Assembly: GCA_002840735.1 (NCBI GenBank)
Contig: PHBY01000004.1
Coordinates: forward strand, 62,001-126,000
Origin: Chloroflexi bacterium HGW-Chloroflexi-2
Lineage (GTDB): Bacteria; Chloroflexota; Anaerolineae; Anaerolineales; Anaerolineaceae
DNA length: 64,000 nt
Reading direction: 5' to 3'
Shown here: positions 34,575-43,653 of the stretch, piece by piece
Layout of the letters: each line of letters begins with the position of its first letter
Numbering within the stretch: position 1 is the first letter of the stretch
The notes under the pieces: model-generated
What the model saw: only the letters and a program-made list of their open reading frames with translations
Databases searched by the model: none
What the model was told of the DNA's origin: nothing
Made by a program: the position numbers and the translations under genes

Positions 34575-34697
34575 ATGAATTCACCAGATGAAATACTAGC
34601 CGTAATATTGGGAGGGGGACGAGGAACACGCCTTCACCCACTTACTCAACAGCGTTCCAAACCCACATCCAGCCAATAAAAATAAGGTCTCTTCTAC
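34575..34697 (+). pseudogene. glgC (glucose-1-phosphate adenylyltransferase) 5' remnant
   Basis: A ribosome-binding site (AGAGG) and an ATG open a frame whose product, [18 protein letters not shown], is the N-terminal nucleotide-binding signature of ADP-glucose pyrophosphorylase, but it stops after 34 residues (TAA at 34677). In the next frame the DNA still reads P-A-N-K, resembling the conserved PxANKYRL that should follow, and then is lost. So this is the decayed first tenth of glgC; the rest of the gene is gone. About 270 bp of non-coding DNA follows, in which I see only the terminator at 34864. Confidence 0.75.
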
Positions 34698-34863
34698 GAT
34701 CTGAACTTGAACATACCTAGCATAAATCGGTTGGATCAAAATCCAAAAACTGAAGATGACAAGGTAAATCTGGAAGCAACCAGGAAATTTGTCTTATTTA
34801 TTTCTCATTTATCAATTAATATTTCAACATGCAAGCAAATCAAGCCAGAACGAGCAATATGAC

Positions 34864-34901
34864 CAAAAAATCAGAGTGGCATCTGATTGATGTCCACTCT
34901 G
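34864..34901 (-). terminator. Rho-independent terminator of the secreted-protein gene
   Basis: Minus strand: CAGAGTGGACATC ... GATGCCACTCTG forms a stem of about 11 bp, followed by TTTTTT. It lies 72 bp past the stop of the gene at 34973. Confidence 0.75.
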
Positions 34902-34972
34902 ATTGATTTCGGATTCGGTAGATCGTAATTGGATTTATAACAATAAAACAGGTTTTTATTGTTTGCTCAGGT

Positions 34973-35509
34973 TTACCAAATAGCTGCACTGGCTAATGGA
35001 ATTGGATAATCAATTACGATAGATCCTTTATCGCTGGGGTTCATCATGGAGCCCATGTTCATGACGGTATAAGTCCCATCTCCATTGTTCATGACTTTAG
35101 CGACATCTTCTTCTTCCCAACCAACTGGTGAACCCAGGAAAGTGTCAATCCCCTCGCCTAACAATACAACCATACCTTCAAAATTTGGATAAGTTTCAAC
35201 ATCTTTATAGAGAGCCCAACCTGCGGGAACTTGAGCCTTGTCAGGCACAGAAATTGGTACGGTCAGGAAAACTTTGCTGTTTTCATTTGCGCCTCCCTTG
35301 GCAGGTACAAGCACATAGTAAGCGCCGTGAGCTCCCATCACCCACATGCCATTCTGGTTATGAGTGCTAACTGAAGGACAGATGAAGAACTCTTCTTTAT
35401 CAGGTGCTTTTGCATTGACTACAGAAGGTGCAATCAAACTGAGAATACTGAGTGCTAAAATAGCAACCATTAAGAAACGACTTGTTTTTTTACTTGATAT
35501 TATTTTCAT
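34973..35509 (-). CDS. Secreted protein of unknown function
   Basis: A 178-residue exported protein: from the ATG at 35509 (AAGGAG upstream) a basic N-terminus and a hydrophobic stretch (MVAILALSILSLIAPSVV) end near a signal-peptidase-like NAKA site. The mature part has few motifs (FFICPSVSTHNQNGMWVMG, VGWEEEDVAKV, the tail SIVIDYPIP). A longer in-frame opening to 35725 would overlap the next gene and is rejected. I do not recognise the family. Confidence 0.7.
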   Translation of the reverse strand: MKIISSKKTSRFLMVAILALSILSLIAPSVVNAKAPDKEEFFICPSVSTHNQNGMWVMGAHGAYYVLVPAKGGANENSKVFLTVPISVPDKAQVPAGWALYKDVETYPNFEGMVVLLGEGIDTFLGSPVGWEEEDVAKVMNNGDGTYTVMNMGSMMNPSDKGSIVIDYPIPLASAAIW

Positions 35510-35628
35510 TATTTTCTCCTTATCTACTACAAATTGACCTATCGGATCCTTTTCGAGCAGTAAGTCATACGTTTTTGAGAAATGGCCTCGCTGTTCTACT
35601 AAATTAGATAAGGTGATCAAACTTAATC

Positions 35629-35958
35629 TTACTTTTGTCTTTTTGTCGTTGTCTGTAATTTTATTCGTAACATATCGGCGGTTGGAAAACCCTTCATGCC
35701 TTCTTCGGTTAAGTAAACCCGGCAACCAAGAAAATAAGCCTTTCGATCTTCAGGCCATAAGTCCTGTCCATTAATCCGGAATGAGGGGGATCCAAGAAAT
35801 TTCTCCTTCATTTCATCAACCTCATTGGCGATCAAAACAAGTTGAATATCTGTATCGTTTATGCCTTCACTTTTCAAAGCAGTTTTTAGATTTTCAAGAC
35901 CATTTTTCCAGGATGGACATCCTTCAAAATACAATAAATCAATTTTTAGTTCTGCCAT
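35629..35958 (-). CDS. Small thioredoxin-fold-like protein with CPxW
   Basis: A 109-residue protein. The N-terminal strand IDLLYFEGCPSWKNGLENLK and the later LGSPSFRINGQDLWPE (a cis-proline-like SPS) follow the minimal thioredoxin-like pattern of DUF2703/alkylmercury-lyase-like helper proteins. Only one Cys is in the usual position. An additional Cys is in YFLGCRVYLT. No UGA is involved. AAAGGAA ribosome-binding site. Its stop lies upstream of the secreted-protein gene. Confidence 0.65.
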   Translation of the reverse strand: MAELKIDLLYFEGCPSWKNGLENLKTALKSEGINDTDIQLVLIANEVDEMKEKFLGSPSFRINGQDLWPEDRKAYFLGCRVYLTEEGMKGFPTADMLRIKLQTTTKRQK

Positions 35959-36206
35959 TTCGATTGATTTCCTTTCTTCATAAATCGAATTGATAGCTTA
36001 AGAAGGAACGCCCATATTTTCCGAGTAAACCCTTTTGATTTGTTTCTCTGAGAAGGTTGCGTAACAAGCGGAATAAACAAATCATACCCCATGGATTTTT
36101 GCTCAGATGGGTGGTGGAATCCAGTCATGACTGCAAAATTTTCGCAATTACCATATTCATCCAACACCGATTCCCGATGTTTTGCGTAATATTTTTTAGC
36201 ATTCAT
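35946..36206 (-). CDS. Hypothetical small protein
   Basis: An 86-residue basic protein with no recognised motif; the end overlaps the start of the gene at 35629 by 13 bases. A weak GGAAAAAAG precedes the ATG. Could be a chance frame, as base composition alone does not distinguish it. Listed at low confidence. Confidence 0.35.
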   Translation of the reverse strand: MNAKKYYAKHRESVLDEYGNCENFAVMTGFHHPSEQKSMGYDLFIPLVTQPSQRNKSKGFTRKIWAFLLKLSIRFMKKGNQSKWQN

Positions 36207-36329
36207 TTCTTTTTTCCATTAATCTGCATTCCAATTAAGTTGTTCCTCATTTTGGTGGTGACAGTTCTCAGAATAATATCTACCTACACTGCTTTCATAA
36301 AAGATCCTCAATTACTCCGAATACTATTT

Positions 36330-36584
36330 CTAGGGGGTTCCTCTTAGTAATACTTTTCGTTCCAACTCGATAATGTGACGTTGGTAATGGTTTTTGCATT
36401 CAGTACAAAATCTAAATAAAGAGTTGGCTGTGGACTTCAGATCATCAATTGATGCTCCTTCAATGGCGCGGTCAGCAAGATATTCCATCATTGCCGTGCA
36501 TTCTTCACAGGTTAATTTCTCACTCTGGTTGTCTCCAAGTACGATTAATAGAACTTGCCAGAAGGGACGTGGGAGTTTTGGCAT
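36330..36584 (-). CDS. Small zinc-finger-like protein, possibly anti-sigma-factor-related
   Basis: An 84-residue protein with C-E-E-C and C-T-E-C pairs and a following histidine (CEECTAMMEYLADRAIEG, FRFCTECKNHYQRH), which could coordinate zinc as in anti-sigma (putative zinc-finger) domains. AGAGAGGAAAGG precedes the ATG. Separated from the GDE gene by a palindromic repeat. No sigma factor is adjacent, so the role is unclear. Confidence 0.55.
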   Translation of the reverse strand: MPKLPRPFWQVLLIVLGDNQSEKLTCEECTAMMEYLADRAIEGASIDDLKSTANSLFRFCTECKNHYQRHIIELERKVLLRGTP

Positions 36585-36624
36585 TGATCCTTTCCTCTCT
36601 GTATCAACTTATTAATGTAAATTG

Positions 36625-36712
36625 TATCCTTTCAATAATTAGCGGCCAGGGTGTTTTTGGCGAGCATCCGCTCGCCAAAAACACCCGATTACCCCGTTTT
36701 ATTGAGATGATA
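36625..36712. repeat. Palindromic dispersed repeat, copy 3 of 3
   Basis: An 88-bp palindrome: TATCCTTTCAAT ... ATTGAGATGATA outer arms, inner stem GGGTGTTTTTGGCGAGC with its complement. Against copy 2 the stem changes together again (GGCGTG/CACGCC becomes GGCGAG/CTCGCC), so the structure, not the sequence, is conserved. Lies between the small Cys protein and the debranching enzyme. Confidence 0.85.
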
Positions 36713-36764
36713 CTGTAAATTTATAATAATTAGACTGTAATCAGGCTGATTTTCTTACCGATTT

Positions 36765-38732
36765 TCAGTTTTTCTGTTCTGCCTGTGCTATCTCATCCCA
36801 TACCCGATTGATTTCGGCAATACTCCACGCTTGGGCTATACAGCCCCTTGGTGTGTAGGGAGCATCCCCATCAAAAATCTCACCAATGCTACCCAATCCA
36901 AAATCTGATAACTGGTTGATTAACGGCAGCAGAAATGATTTTGCAAGTGGTGGATTCTGATATACGCGCAGGTGAGCGCTGATAAAAGGACCAATGAGCC
37001 ATCCCCATACAGTACCTTGATGGTATGCACCATCACGATGGATCATATCGCCTCCATAATGGCCGATATAACCTTGTTCGGTAGGTGCCAGGCTGCGCAA
37101 TCCATGCGATGTCAACAAATAACGCACAGCAATCTCTACAATGGCTTTTTGTTGCTCTTTACGCAATGGGCTATAAGATAAGGAAGCAGCAATTAATTGG
37201 TTGGGTCTGATTGATGTATCAACGCCATTAGGCGTATCAATAACATCGAACAGGTAACCACCCTCTTTATTCCAGAATTTAGTAAAGTTTGTTTTCACCC
37301 GATTTGCAAGTGTCATGTATTTTTTATTGTCTTTTTCAAGTATTTTAGCAAAATTAGCCATCAACATTAAGGCGTTATACCACAGGGCATTTATTTCAAC
37401 CGGTTTTCCCATGCGTGGTGTTACAACCCAATCTCCAACTTTGGCATCCATCCAGGTTAGTTGGACACCGCCTTCCCCGGCAAATAACAAACCATCCTGT
37501 GGATCAACGTGGATCCCATATCGAGTGCCGTTCAGATGGCAGGTAATGATGTTTTCCAGCTTTGGATACAGCGTTTGGATCAATGAAAGATCTCTTGTTT
37601 TTGAATAATAGGCTTGAATGGCTTCAAAGTACCAGAGGGTAGCATCCACGGTGTTATATTCAGGTTCATCGCCTGCGTCAGGAAAACGATTTGGAAGCAT
37701 ACCCTGATCAATGAACTCAGAAAAAGTGGAGAGAATACTGCGAGCAATTTCGGGTCTCCCTGTAGCGAGGGTTAGCCCGGGTAGGCTGATCATTGTATCT
37801 CGACCCCAATCACCGAACCAGTGATATCCAGCTATGATAGATTTCCCATGTGGGTTGGCAGAACTTGACCGATCAACAATGAATTGGTCCGCAGCCAGGC
37901 TCAGCTGTGCTGGAATTGTTGGGGCTAAATCAATCAGTTTTTGTTCATAAATTTTCCGTTCTTGATAAGCTGAGCTACCATCAAGATTTGGATTGTCTTC
38001 ACTACTTAAAATGAATGTGACTGATTGGCCAGGCTCGATCGTAACGTCAAATTCCCCAGCGAAAAGATGATCATCAATGCTACCCAGGCCGCGATATTTT
38101 TCCAGAAGGAGTTCGAAATTTCTATACCATTCGTTTTTAATTTGAACAGCAGCATCTGTGCATAATATTCTATATGAAACCGCTCCATAAAAGGGGTTGA
38201 TTTGAATGCCATTTTCAACATTGAGAATCTGAACATTCCATCCTTCACCCACAGTTGCGGCATGATGGTCATGATAGTTTACCAACGCTTTTACTGAGAG
38301 TTTCAATGGGTTCGAAGCCCGTTTCAGATGGTATTGTACATAGGTGGTGTTGGATCCATATTGCATCCAGATTCGTTTTTCCAGCAATGCATCAGAAATA
38401 GTAAATGTCCAGACAGGAATGCTGCCTTCCAGATGAAAGAATTCAATATTTTGATAACCGTGTGGTTTGATAATCTCGCCAAGCCAACGATTCGTGAACA
38501 ATGGGATGGTTTGGTTGGCGTAGGTCACTGTTTCATCCAGTTTTGAAACCAGTAATGTTCTACCCAAAGGTGGTTGTAAGGCTGCGATCAATAATCCGTG
38601 ATATCGACGGGTCAGCAAATTTGCAATGGTACCAGAGGCGTATCCCCCAATGCCATTGGTTACAATCCACTCTTTTGATTGGGCAAACTCGAGGTTGTTT
38701 GTTATGCTTCTGGAAAATGCAATTGCATCCAT
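36765..38732 (-). CDS. Amylo-α-1,6-glucosidase (glycogen debranching enzyme family)
   Basis: A 655-residue enzyme: an N-terminal GDE domain (WIVTNGIGGYASGTIANLLT, RRYHGLL) and a C-terminal (α/α)6 domain with WFGDWGRDTMISLPGL and DATLWYFEAI, the carboxylate-containing catalytic region. It hydrolyses α-1,6 branch glucose in glycogen or starch-like polymers. Start: ATG at 38732, with GGAG upstream; an open extension to 38762 would overlap the next gene. It is the last gene of the minus-strand cluster 40350-36765. Confidence 0.9.
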   Translation of the reverse strand: MDAIAFSRSITNNLEFAQSKEWIVTNGIGGYASGTIANLLTRRYHGLLIAALQPPLGRTLLVSKLDETVTYANQTIPLFTNRWLGEIIKPHGYQNIEFFHLEGSIPVWTFTISDALLEKRIWMQYGSNTTYVQYHLKRASNPLKLSVKALVNYHDHHAATVGEGWNVQILNVENGIQINPFYGAVSYRILCTDAAVQIKNEWYRNFELLLEKYRGLGSIDDHLFAGEFDVTIEPGQSVTFILSSEDNPNLDGSSAYQERKIYEQKLIDLAPTIPAQLSLAADQFIVDRSSSANPHGKSIIAGYHWFGDWGRDTMISLPGLTLATGRPEIARSILSTFSEFIDQGMLPNRFPDAGDEPEYNTVDATLWYFEAIQAYYSKTRDLSLIQTLYPKLENIITCHLNGTRYGIHVDPQDGLLFAGEGGVQLTWMDAKVGDWVVTPRMGKPVEINALWYNALMLMANFAKILEKDNKKYMTLANRVKTNFTKFWNKEGGYLFDVIDTPNGVDTSIRPNQLIAASLSYSPLRKEQQKAIVEIAVRYLLTSHGLRSLAPTEQGYIGHYGGDMIHRDGAYHQGTVWGWLIGPFISAHLRVYQNPPLAKSFLLPLINQLSDFGLGSIGEIFDGDAPYTPRGCIAQAWSIAEINRVWDEIAQAEQKN

Positions 38733-38755
38733 AATTTTCTCCTGACTAATATTCA

Positions 38756-39496
38756 TTACCAAAGACGTAAGATCTCATTCTGGGCAAATATCGGATTCAC
38801 GGTAAGAGCCAATTTTTCATTGGCGTATAATTCTGGAGGCACACTGATATCTGCTACATATAACTCGCCAATCATTTCCCTTACATCAGGATTTTGCAGA
38901 CCTTGTTTGGGTAAGGCAAGTGTCAGGGTGGCTGTTGCTTTGATAACAGGGTCAAACAATGTTCCTGAGGTGGCATCCATTCCTGATGGAACATCCAGTG
39001 CTAAGATGGGATTTGATTGTTGGTTTGCCCAATTAATCAGTTCAGCGATGGAACCTCGTGGTGATCCTTTGAGACTATAGCCAATCAGACCATCCAGGAT
39101 TAATGCTGGATTCTGTACACGGTTCACTTGATGAGCCGGGTAGATGGGAATATTCATTCTTTGAGCGATATCCAGCTGGTGCCCGGGAATGGGGGTGAAA
39201 TTCTGAGAAGCGTTTGAAATGACGATCATGACGTTCGCTCCCCAATTGTGTAATCGTCTGGCAGCCACCAGAGCGCCACCACCATTCCCCCCGGTGCCTG
39301 CCAATACAACAATCTGTTTTCCTACAGGATTATCTTCAAGAAATCGAATTCGTGCTAAGTGAGCCAGATTTCTGCCAGCATTTTCCATCATCTGAATCAA
39401 TTCGATCTTATAGTCCTCCATCATAGCACGGTCCACTTCGATCATTTGCTCCGTGGTTAGAAATGGTACTTCTGTTTGAGGGAAATGAATTTCCAT
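38756..39496 (-). CDS. NAD(P)H-hydrate epimerase (YjeF N-domain)
   Basis: A 246-residue protein repairing hydrated NAD(P)H by epimerisation. LTTEQMIEVDRAMM and AGRNLAHLARI open the YjeF_N fold; VLAGTGGNGGGALVAARRL is the phosphate loop and LALDVPSGMDATSG holds the catalytic Asp. The usual C-terminal dehydratase (YjeF_C) domain is absent, so it is the stand-alone epimerase. Start at 39496 behind AAGGAG. Confidence 0.88.
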   Translation of the reverse strand: MEIHFPQTEVPFLTTEQMIEVDRAMMEDYKIELIQMMENAGRNLAHLARIRFLEDNPVGKQIVVLAGTGGNGGGALVAARRLHNWGANVMIVISNASQNFTPIPGHQLDIAQRMNIPIYPAHQVNRVQNPALILDGLIGYSLKGSPRGSIAELINWANQQSNPILALDVPSGMDATSGTLFDPVIKATATLTLALPKQGLQNPDVREMIGELYVADISVPPELYANEKLALTVNPIFAQNEILRLW

Positions 39497-39528
39497 AATT
39501 CTCCTTAAGTTTGAATACAACCCTGCCG

Positions 39529-40350
39529 TTATTGAGAAGACCAGGTTGTCGCAAAATCCGGATAAAGGGTTAATCCACCATCGACAAATAATGTTTGTCC
39601 GGTGATATAAGCTGCATCATCGGATGCCAGAAAGGTTGTAACAACAGCCATTTCTTCTGCAGTTCCTGCCCGGCCTAAAGGAATATGTTTTTCCACTTCT
39701 TTCTTCCTGATCGGATCATCTATCCAGGCACGATTGATCGGGGTTACGGTAGCACCTGGACCAATACCATTCACCCGAATTCCATATTTTGCGTATTCCA
39801 ATGCTAGCGTACGAGTCAGGTTTTGCATTCCCCCTTTGCTTACAGCATAACTTAGATATTGAGGTTTCGGAATTTCCTGATGAACACTGGATATATTGAT
39901 AACTACACCTGGCTTTTGCTGGGAAAGAAAATATTTGATCACTTCCCTGGCAACAAGAAAAGCACCTGTTATGTTCACATCCAATACCTTTTGAAAATCG
40001 CTCAGGGTGATTTCATGCGAGTTACCTGCCATTTGAATGCCGGCATTATTGATTAAGATATCCAGACCTCCAAAATTTTCGATTACATCTTTAACCATTT
40101 TGATCACTTGATCTTCCTTGGTTACATCCGCTTGCACAAGAAAATGGTTGACCCCGTGCTCTTTATCATCATGGTAATAGTTATCCAAAACTTGATGGAC
40201 CAATTCGTCCGTTTTTTCTGCTTCAATCATATTGCTACGATAATTAATAGCTACATGTGCTCCTTCTGCAGCAAATTGTACGGCGATTGCCTGTCCAATA
40301 CCAGATGAGGCTCCGGTTACTAATACCTTTTTTCCTTTAAGACCATTCAT
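39529..40350 (-). CDS. SDR oxidoreductase, glucose 1-dehydrogenase-like
   Basis: A 273-residue classical SDR: TGASSGIG cofactor loop near residue 13, NNAG, and catalytic Ser (INISSVHQ) and YAVSK. The C-terminal AYITGQTLFVDGGLTLYPDF closes it. Resembles Bacillus-type glucose 1-dehydrogenases (NAD(P)+), but the substrate is a guess. Start: ATG at 40350, 8 bases after GGAG. Confidence 0.85.
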   Translation of the reverse strand: MNGLKGKKVLVTGASSGIGQAIAVQFAAEGAHVAINYRSNMIEAEKTDELVHQVLDNYYHDDKEHGVNHFLVQADVTKEDQVIKMVKDVIENFGGLDILINNAGIQMAGNSHEITLSDFQKVLDVNITGAFLVAREVIKYFLSQQKPGVVINISSVHQEIPKPQYLSYAVSKGGMQNLTRTLALEYAKYGIRVNGIGPGATVTPINRAWIDDPIRKKEVEKHIPLGRAGTAEEMAVVTTFLASDDAAYITGQTLFVDGGLTLYPDFATTWSSQ

Positions 40351-40420
40351 TCTCATTTCTCCAGCTTAACGCATATTTTATATTTTTTATCATTACCATA
40401 GTAACATTTCATAGGTTAAT

Positions 40421-43090
40421 TTATCTTGGTTGCTTGGTTTGCTGTAATAGGTATCCAACCAATCCAGTCCAACCTGTTTGGTGGCCTGCGCCCAGGCCTG
40501 ATCCATTTTCACCATTGAAGTATTCATAGAATAGAATGTAATTATTCCAATCAGGATTATCCTTGTATTCCATATTGTCGATATTGATTGGACGGTTGCC
40601 TTCTTCATTTTTTAAGAACAACTTGATCAGGCGGTCAGATAAATCCTGTGCAACCTGCTGTAAATTCATATAATTTCCTGAACCCGTTGGGCACTCAATC
40701 ATTAAATCATCCCCATAATAATCATAAAATTTATACAGCGATTCTATAATCAGAAAATTGATCGGGAACCAGATCGGACCACGCCAGTTGGAGTTTCCCC
40801 CAAATAATCCACTCTCTGACTCGGCTGGTTGATAATTTATACTGAACTCTTCTCCTTGATATGAAAATTGATATGGATTTTCTTGATGGTATTTTGAAAC
40901 GGAACGGATTCCATATTCTGAAAGAAATTCGTTTGGATCCAATAAATAACGTAATTCACTTATCAGCCGTTCACGTGTCAGGATTGAGACGATGTGACGT
41001 TTACCAACTCCCTCCACTTCGACACTGGCCATATTCCCGCTCAGGTGAGGGCGTTGTTCAGTGAACCAGTGCATTCTACGGGCAAAATCTGGCATAGTTT
41101 CGAGAACTTCTGGTTCCAGTGTTTCAATTGCGATCAGAGGCATCAATCCGACCAGGGAACGTACTTTCAATGGCATGATGCTTCCATCCGGCAGATGAAG
41201 TGCATCATAGAAAAAGTTATCGATGTCGTTCCATAAACAATGTCCCTGTCCTCCACAATTCGTCATGGCATTGGCAATTCCAAGGAAGTGTTCGTAAAAT
41301 TTCGAAGCAAGATCCTGATAAATGGGTTTTTCTTTTGCCAGCTCCAATGATATTTTTAACATAACCAGGCTATAAAACGCCATCCAGGCGGTACCATCGG
41401 ATTGATCAATATGACCACCGGTGGGCAGTTGATGGCTGCGATCAAACACGCTGATATTGTCAAGTCCCAAAAAGCCACCCTGGAAAATATTATTTCCATC
41501 AGCATCTTTCCGATTCGTCCACCAGGTGAAATTTAATAATAGCTTTTGGAATACCCGTTCAAGGAATTCACGATCAGGTTTTCCCCGCGCTTTCGCGTCA
41601 ATTTCATAAACCTTCCAAACAGCCCAGGCATGAACTGGCGGGTTTACATCCCCCAATGCCCATTCATAGGCTGGTAACTGTCCATTGGGATGCATATACC
41701 ATTCACGTGCCATCAAGACCAGCTGACGTTTTGCGAAATCAGAATCAATCACAGCCAGTGGGATGGTGTGGAATGCCAGATCCCAGGCTGCATACCAGGG
41801 GTATTCCCATTTATCTGGCATGGAGATAATATCAAAATTTGTCAGGTGAGCCCATTGATGGTTTCTCCCTTGCTTACGACGCTCTGGGGGAGTAGGGGTT
41901 CCTGGATCACCTTGCAGCCATTGTTCTACATCATAATAATACAATTGCTTGTTCCACAACATCCCGGCAAATGCCTGTCGTTGAATCGATGCCATATCCT
42001 CAGAAAAATCTTTTGGTTGGATGGCAGCATAGAATTCATTGGCTTCAGAAATTCTACGGGAAAATAGATCATCAAACTGGTTGAATGGTTTACTGTGTAT
42101 CTTTTTGGAAAGTCGCAATTGAATGCTGTAGGATTGGCCTGATTCAATGACTTTATGAAAGTATGCGGCAACTTTTGTCCCGGATTTTTCAGGGTTGACA
42201 GCATCTTTGTCAACCTCTATAAGATAGCGATGAAAAGAATCTTTTTTATGTGGATTTTCATTTTCGATGTTGTATAAGCGCTGATTATTCGTTTCGTTTT
42301 CTGTAAAAAGTAAATCGAATGCATCTTGAGCATATAAATAGTATTGTCCTTGTGTGGCATGGGTGCCTTCTACAATCAAATAATTTCCGGCAGAGTCTAC
42401 TTGTTTCATCACCGGTTTCTCTTTAACATCACCCATTGGACCGGCAGTATACCCCCAACTCCATGTGTTTCGATACCAGAGCGTCGGTAACAGATGTAGT
42501 TCAGCATCTTCTGGTCCGCGATTGAAAGCACTAATTTTAATCAGGATATCGTTTTCGTCTGCCTTTGCGTATTCCACAAAAACATCGAAGTACTTGTTTT
42601 GGTCAAAAATTCCGGTATCTACGAGTTCGAATTCTGGCTCAGTACGTCCGCGCTGTTGATTTTCCGTGATTAATTCAGTATAAGGGAAGCGAGATTGTGG
42701 ATATTTGTACAGATATTTCATATAGCTGTGGGTTGGTGTGCTGTCCAGATAAAAATACTGTTCTTTTACATCTTCGCCATGATTTCCCTCCGCGCCTGAT
42801 AATCCATATAAACGTTCTTTCAAAATTGGGTCTTTTCCATTCCAGAGCGCAACCGCAAAACATAAATATTGATAACGGTCACTGATACCGGCTAACCCAT
42901 CTTCGTTCCATCGATACGCCCGACTGCGAGCATGATCATGAGGGAAATAATCCCAGGAGGTTCCAAATTCACTATAATCCTCACGTACAGTCCCCCAGGC
43001 ACGTTCACTGAGATAAGGTCCCCAATTTTTCCAATTACTTTCGCGCTTTCGATAACCATCGAGACGGATTTGTTCAGTTGATTTTTTCAC
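40421..43090 (-). CDS. Glycoside hydrolase family 63-like α-glucosidase
   Basis: An 889-residue enzyme of the MGH/GH63 type. LSERAWGTVREDYS and WDYFPHDHARSRAYRW near the N-terminus are typical, and the (α/α)6 core shows EYPWYAAWDLAFHTIPLA and DQSDGTAWMAFYSLVMLK-like segments with carboxylates. The C-terminal part has WRGPIWFPINFLIIESLYK and HQTGWTGLVGYLL. It hydrolyses α-glucosides, mannosylglycerate-type compatible solutes or disaccharides; specificity unknown. Likely leads the minus-strand sugar cluster, divergent from trxA-like at 43238. Length is normal for the family. Confidence 0.88.
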   Translation of the reverse strand: MKKSTEQIRLDGYRKRESNWKNWGPYLSERAWGTVREDYSEFGTSWDYFPHDHARSRAYRWNEDGLAGISDRYQYLCFAVALWNGKDPILKERLYGLSGAEGNHGEDVKEQYFYLDSTPTHSYMKYLYKYPQSRFPYTELITENQQRGRTEPEFELVDTGIFDQNKYFDVFVEYAKADENDILIKISAFNRGPEDAELHLLPTLWYRNTWSWGYTAGPMGDVKEKPVMKQVDSAGNYLIVEGTHATQGQYYLYAQDAFDLLFTENETNNQRLYNIENENPHKKDSFHRYLIEVDKDAVNPEKSGTKVAAYFHKVIESGQSYSIQLRLSKKIHSKPFNQFDDLFSRRISEANEFYAAIQPKDFSEDMASIQRQAFAGMLWNKQLYYYDVEQWLQGDPGTPTPPERRKQGRNHQWAHLTNFDIISMPDKWEYPWYAAWDLAFHTIPLAVIDSDFAKRQLVLMAREWYMHPNGQLPAYEWALGDVNPPVHAWAVWKVYEIDAKARGKPDREFLERVFQKLLLNFTWWTNRKDADGNNIFQGGFLGLDNISVFDRSHQLPTGGHIDQSDGTAWMAFYSLVMLKISLELAKEKPIYQDLASKFYEHFLGIANAMTNCGGQGHCLWNDIDNFFYDALHLPDGSIMPLKVRSLVGLMPLIAIETLEPEVLETMPDFARRMHWFTEQRPHLSGNMASVEVEGVGKRHIVSILTRERLISELRYLLDPNEFLSEYGIRSVSKYHQENPYQFSYQGEEFSINYQPAESESGLFGGNSNWRGPIWFPINFLIIESLYKFYDYYGDDLMIECPTGSGNYMNLQQVAQDLSDRLIKLFLKNEEGNRPINIDNMEYKDNPDWNNYILFYEYFNGENGSGLGAGHQTGWTGLVGYLLQQTKQPR

Positions 43091-43237
43091 TTTTTTACTC
43101 CTGCCTTTTTGACGTCATTGCAACCGTATCTCTTACATTATATTTACATAATAACATGCGAGAATCCAGTTTTTATAGGTAAGAATTCACTTGAAAAGAG
43201 CGTCTTATTCGAAGAAAGAGTAAATAAATGAAAGGAA

Positions 43238-43582
43238 ATGAAAATAAAAAAACCACTTCACATTTCAGATAATGAATTTCAAAATAAAGTATTGGATGCT
43301 TCCATTCCGGTAGTTGTTGACTTTTGGGCTCCATGGTGTGGTCCATGTAAGTTTATTGCACCTATCCTGGATAAAATCGCTGCTGATTTTGATGATAAAG
43401 TATTGATTGCCAAAGTAAACACGGATGAGAATCCTGAATGGGCAACCAAATTAGGAGTGCAAGGAATTCCAACCTTGTTGTTTGTCTCCCAGGGTGATAT
43501 AAAATCCCGATTGGTTGGTGCAGCTCCTGCTCAGCAAATCATTGCGAAAATTAATGAGTTGTTGCCGGTTACTACTGGGTAA
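43238..43582 (+). CDS. Thioredoxin
   Basis: A 114-residue thioredoxin: FWAPWCGPCKFIAP active site (W-C-G-P-C, about residues 31-35), VNTDENPEWATKLGV and the cis-proline GIPTLL. AAAGGA lies directly before the ATG. First of two thiol/selenol genes with the Sec peroxiredoxin-like gene at 43654. General disulfide reductase; a possible electron donor for that protein. Confidence 0.93.
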   Translation: MKIKKPLHISDNEFQNKVLDASIPVVVDFWAPWCGPCKFIAPILDKIAADFDDKVLIAKVNTDENPEWATKLGVQGIPTLLFVSQGDIKSRLVGAAPAQQIIAKINELLPVTTG

Positions 43583-43600
43583 ATAACTGTTTAGACTCAT

Positions 43601-43633
43601 CTGATCTAAACTCGTATTATGAGTTTAGATCAG
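43601..43633. promoter_or_regulatory. Perfect 13-bp hairpin between thioredoxin and selenoprotein genes
   Basis: CTGATCTAAACTC paired with GAGTTTAGATCAG over a 7-base loop, 18 bp past the thioredoxin stop and 20 bp before the next start. Not followed by a T-run, so it may be a weak terminator, an RNA-stability element or a cis-regulatory hairpin. It is not in SECIS position. Confidence 0.5.
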
Positions 43634-43653
43634 AATTTAATGAAAGGATATGG

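Noticed and set aside
35629-35958. A fourth selenoprotein in the small EGCPSW protein
   Set aside because: The relevant position is encoded by TGT (Cys), and no in-frame UGA occurs.
971-36712. CRISPR or insertion sequence interpretation of the palindromic repeats
   Set aside because: Only three dispersed copies, no spacers, no transposase nearby and no clear target duplications.
43601-43633. Hairpin upstream of the Sec peroxiredoxin as its SECIS
   Set aside because: Bacterial SECIS elements lie just after the UGA, and this hairpin is about 150 bases before it.
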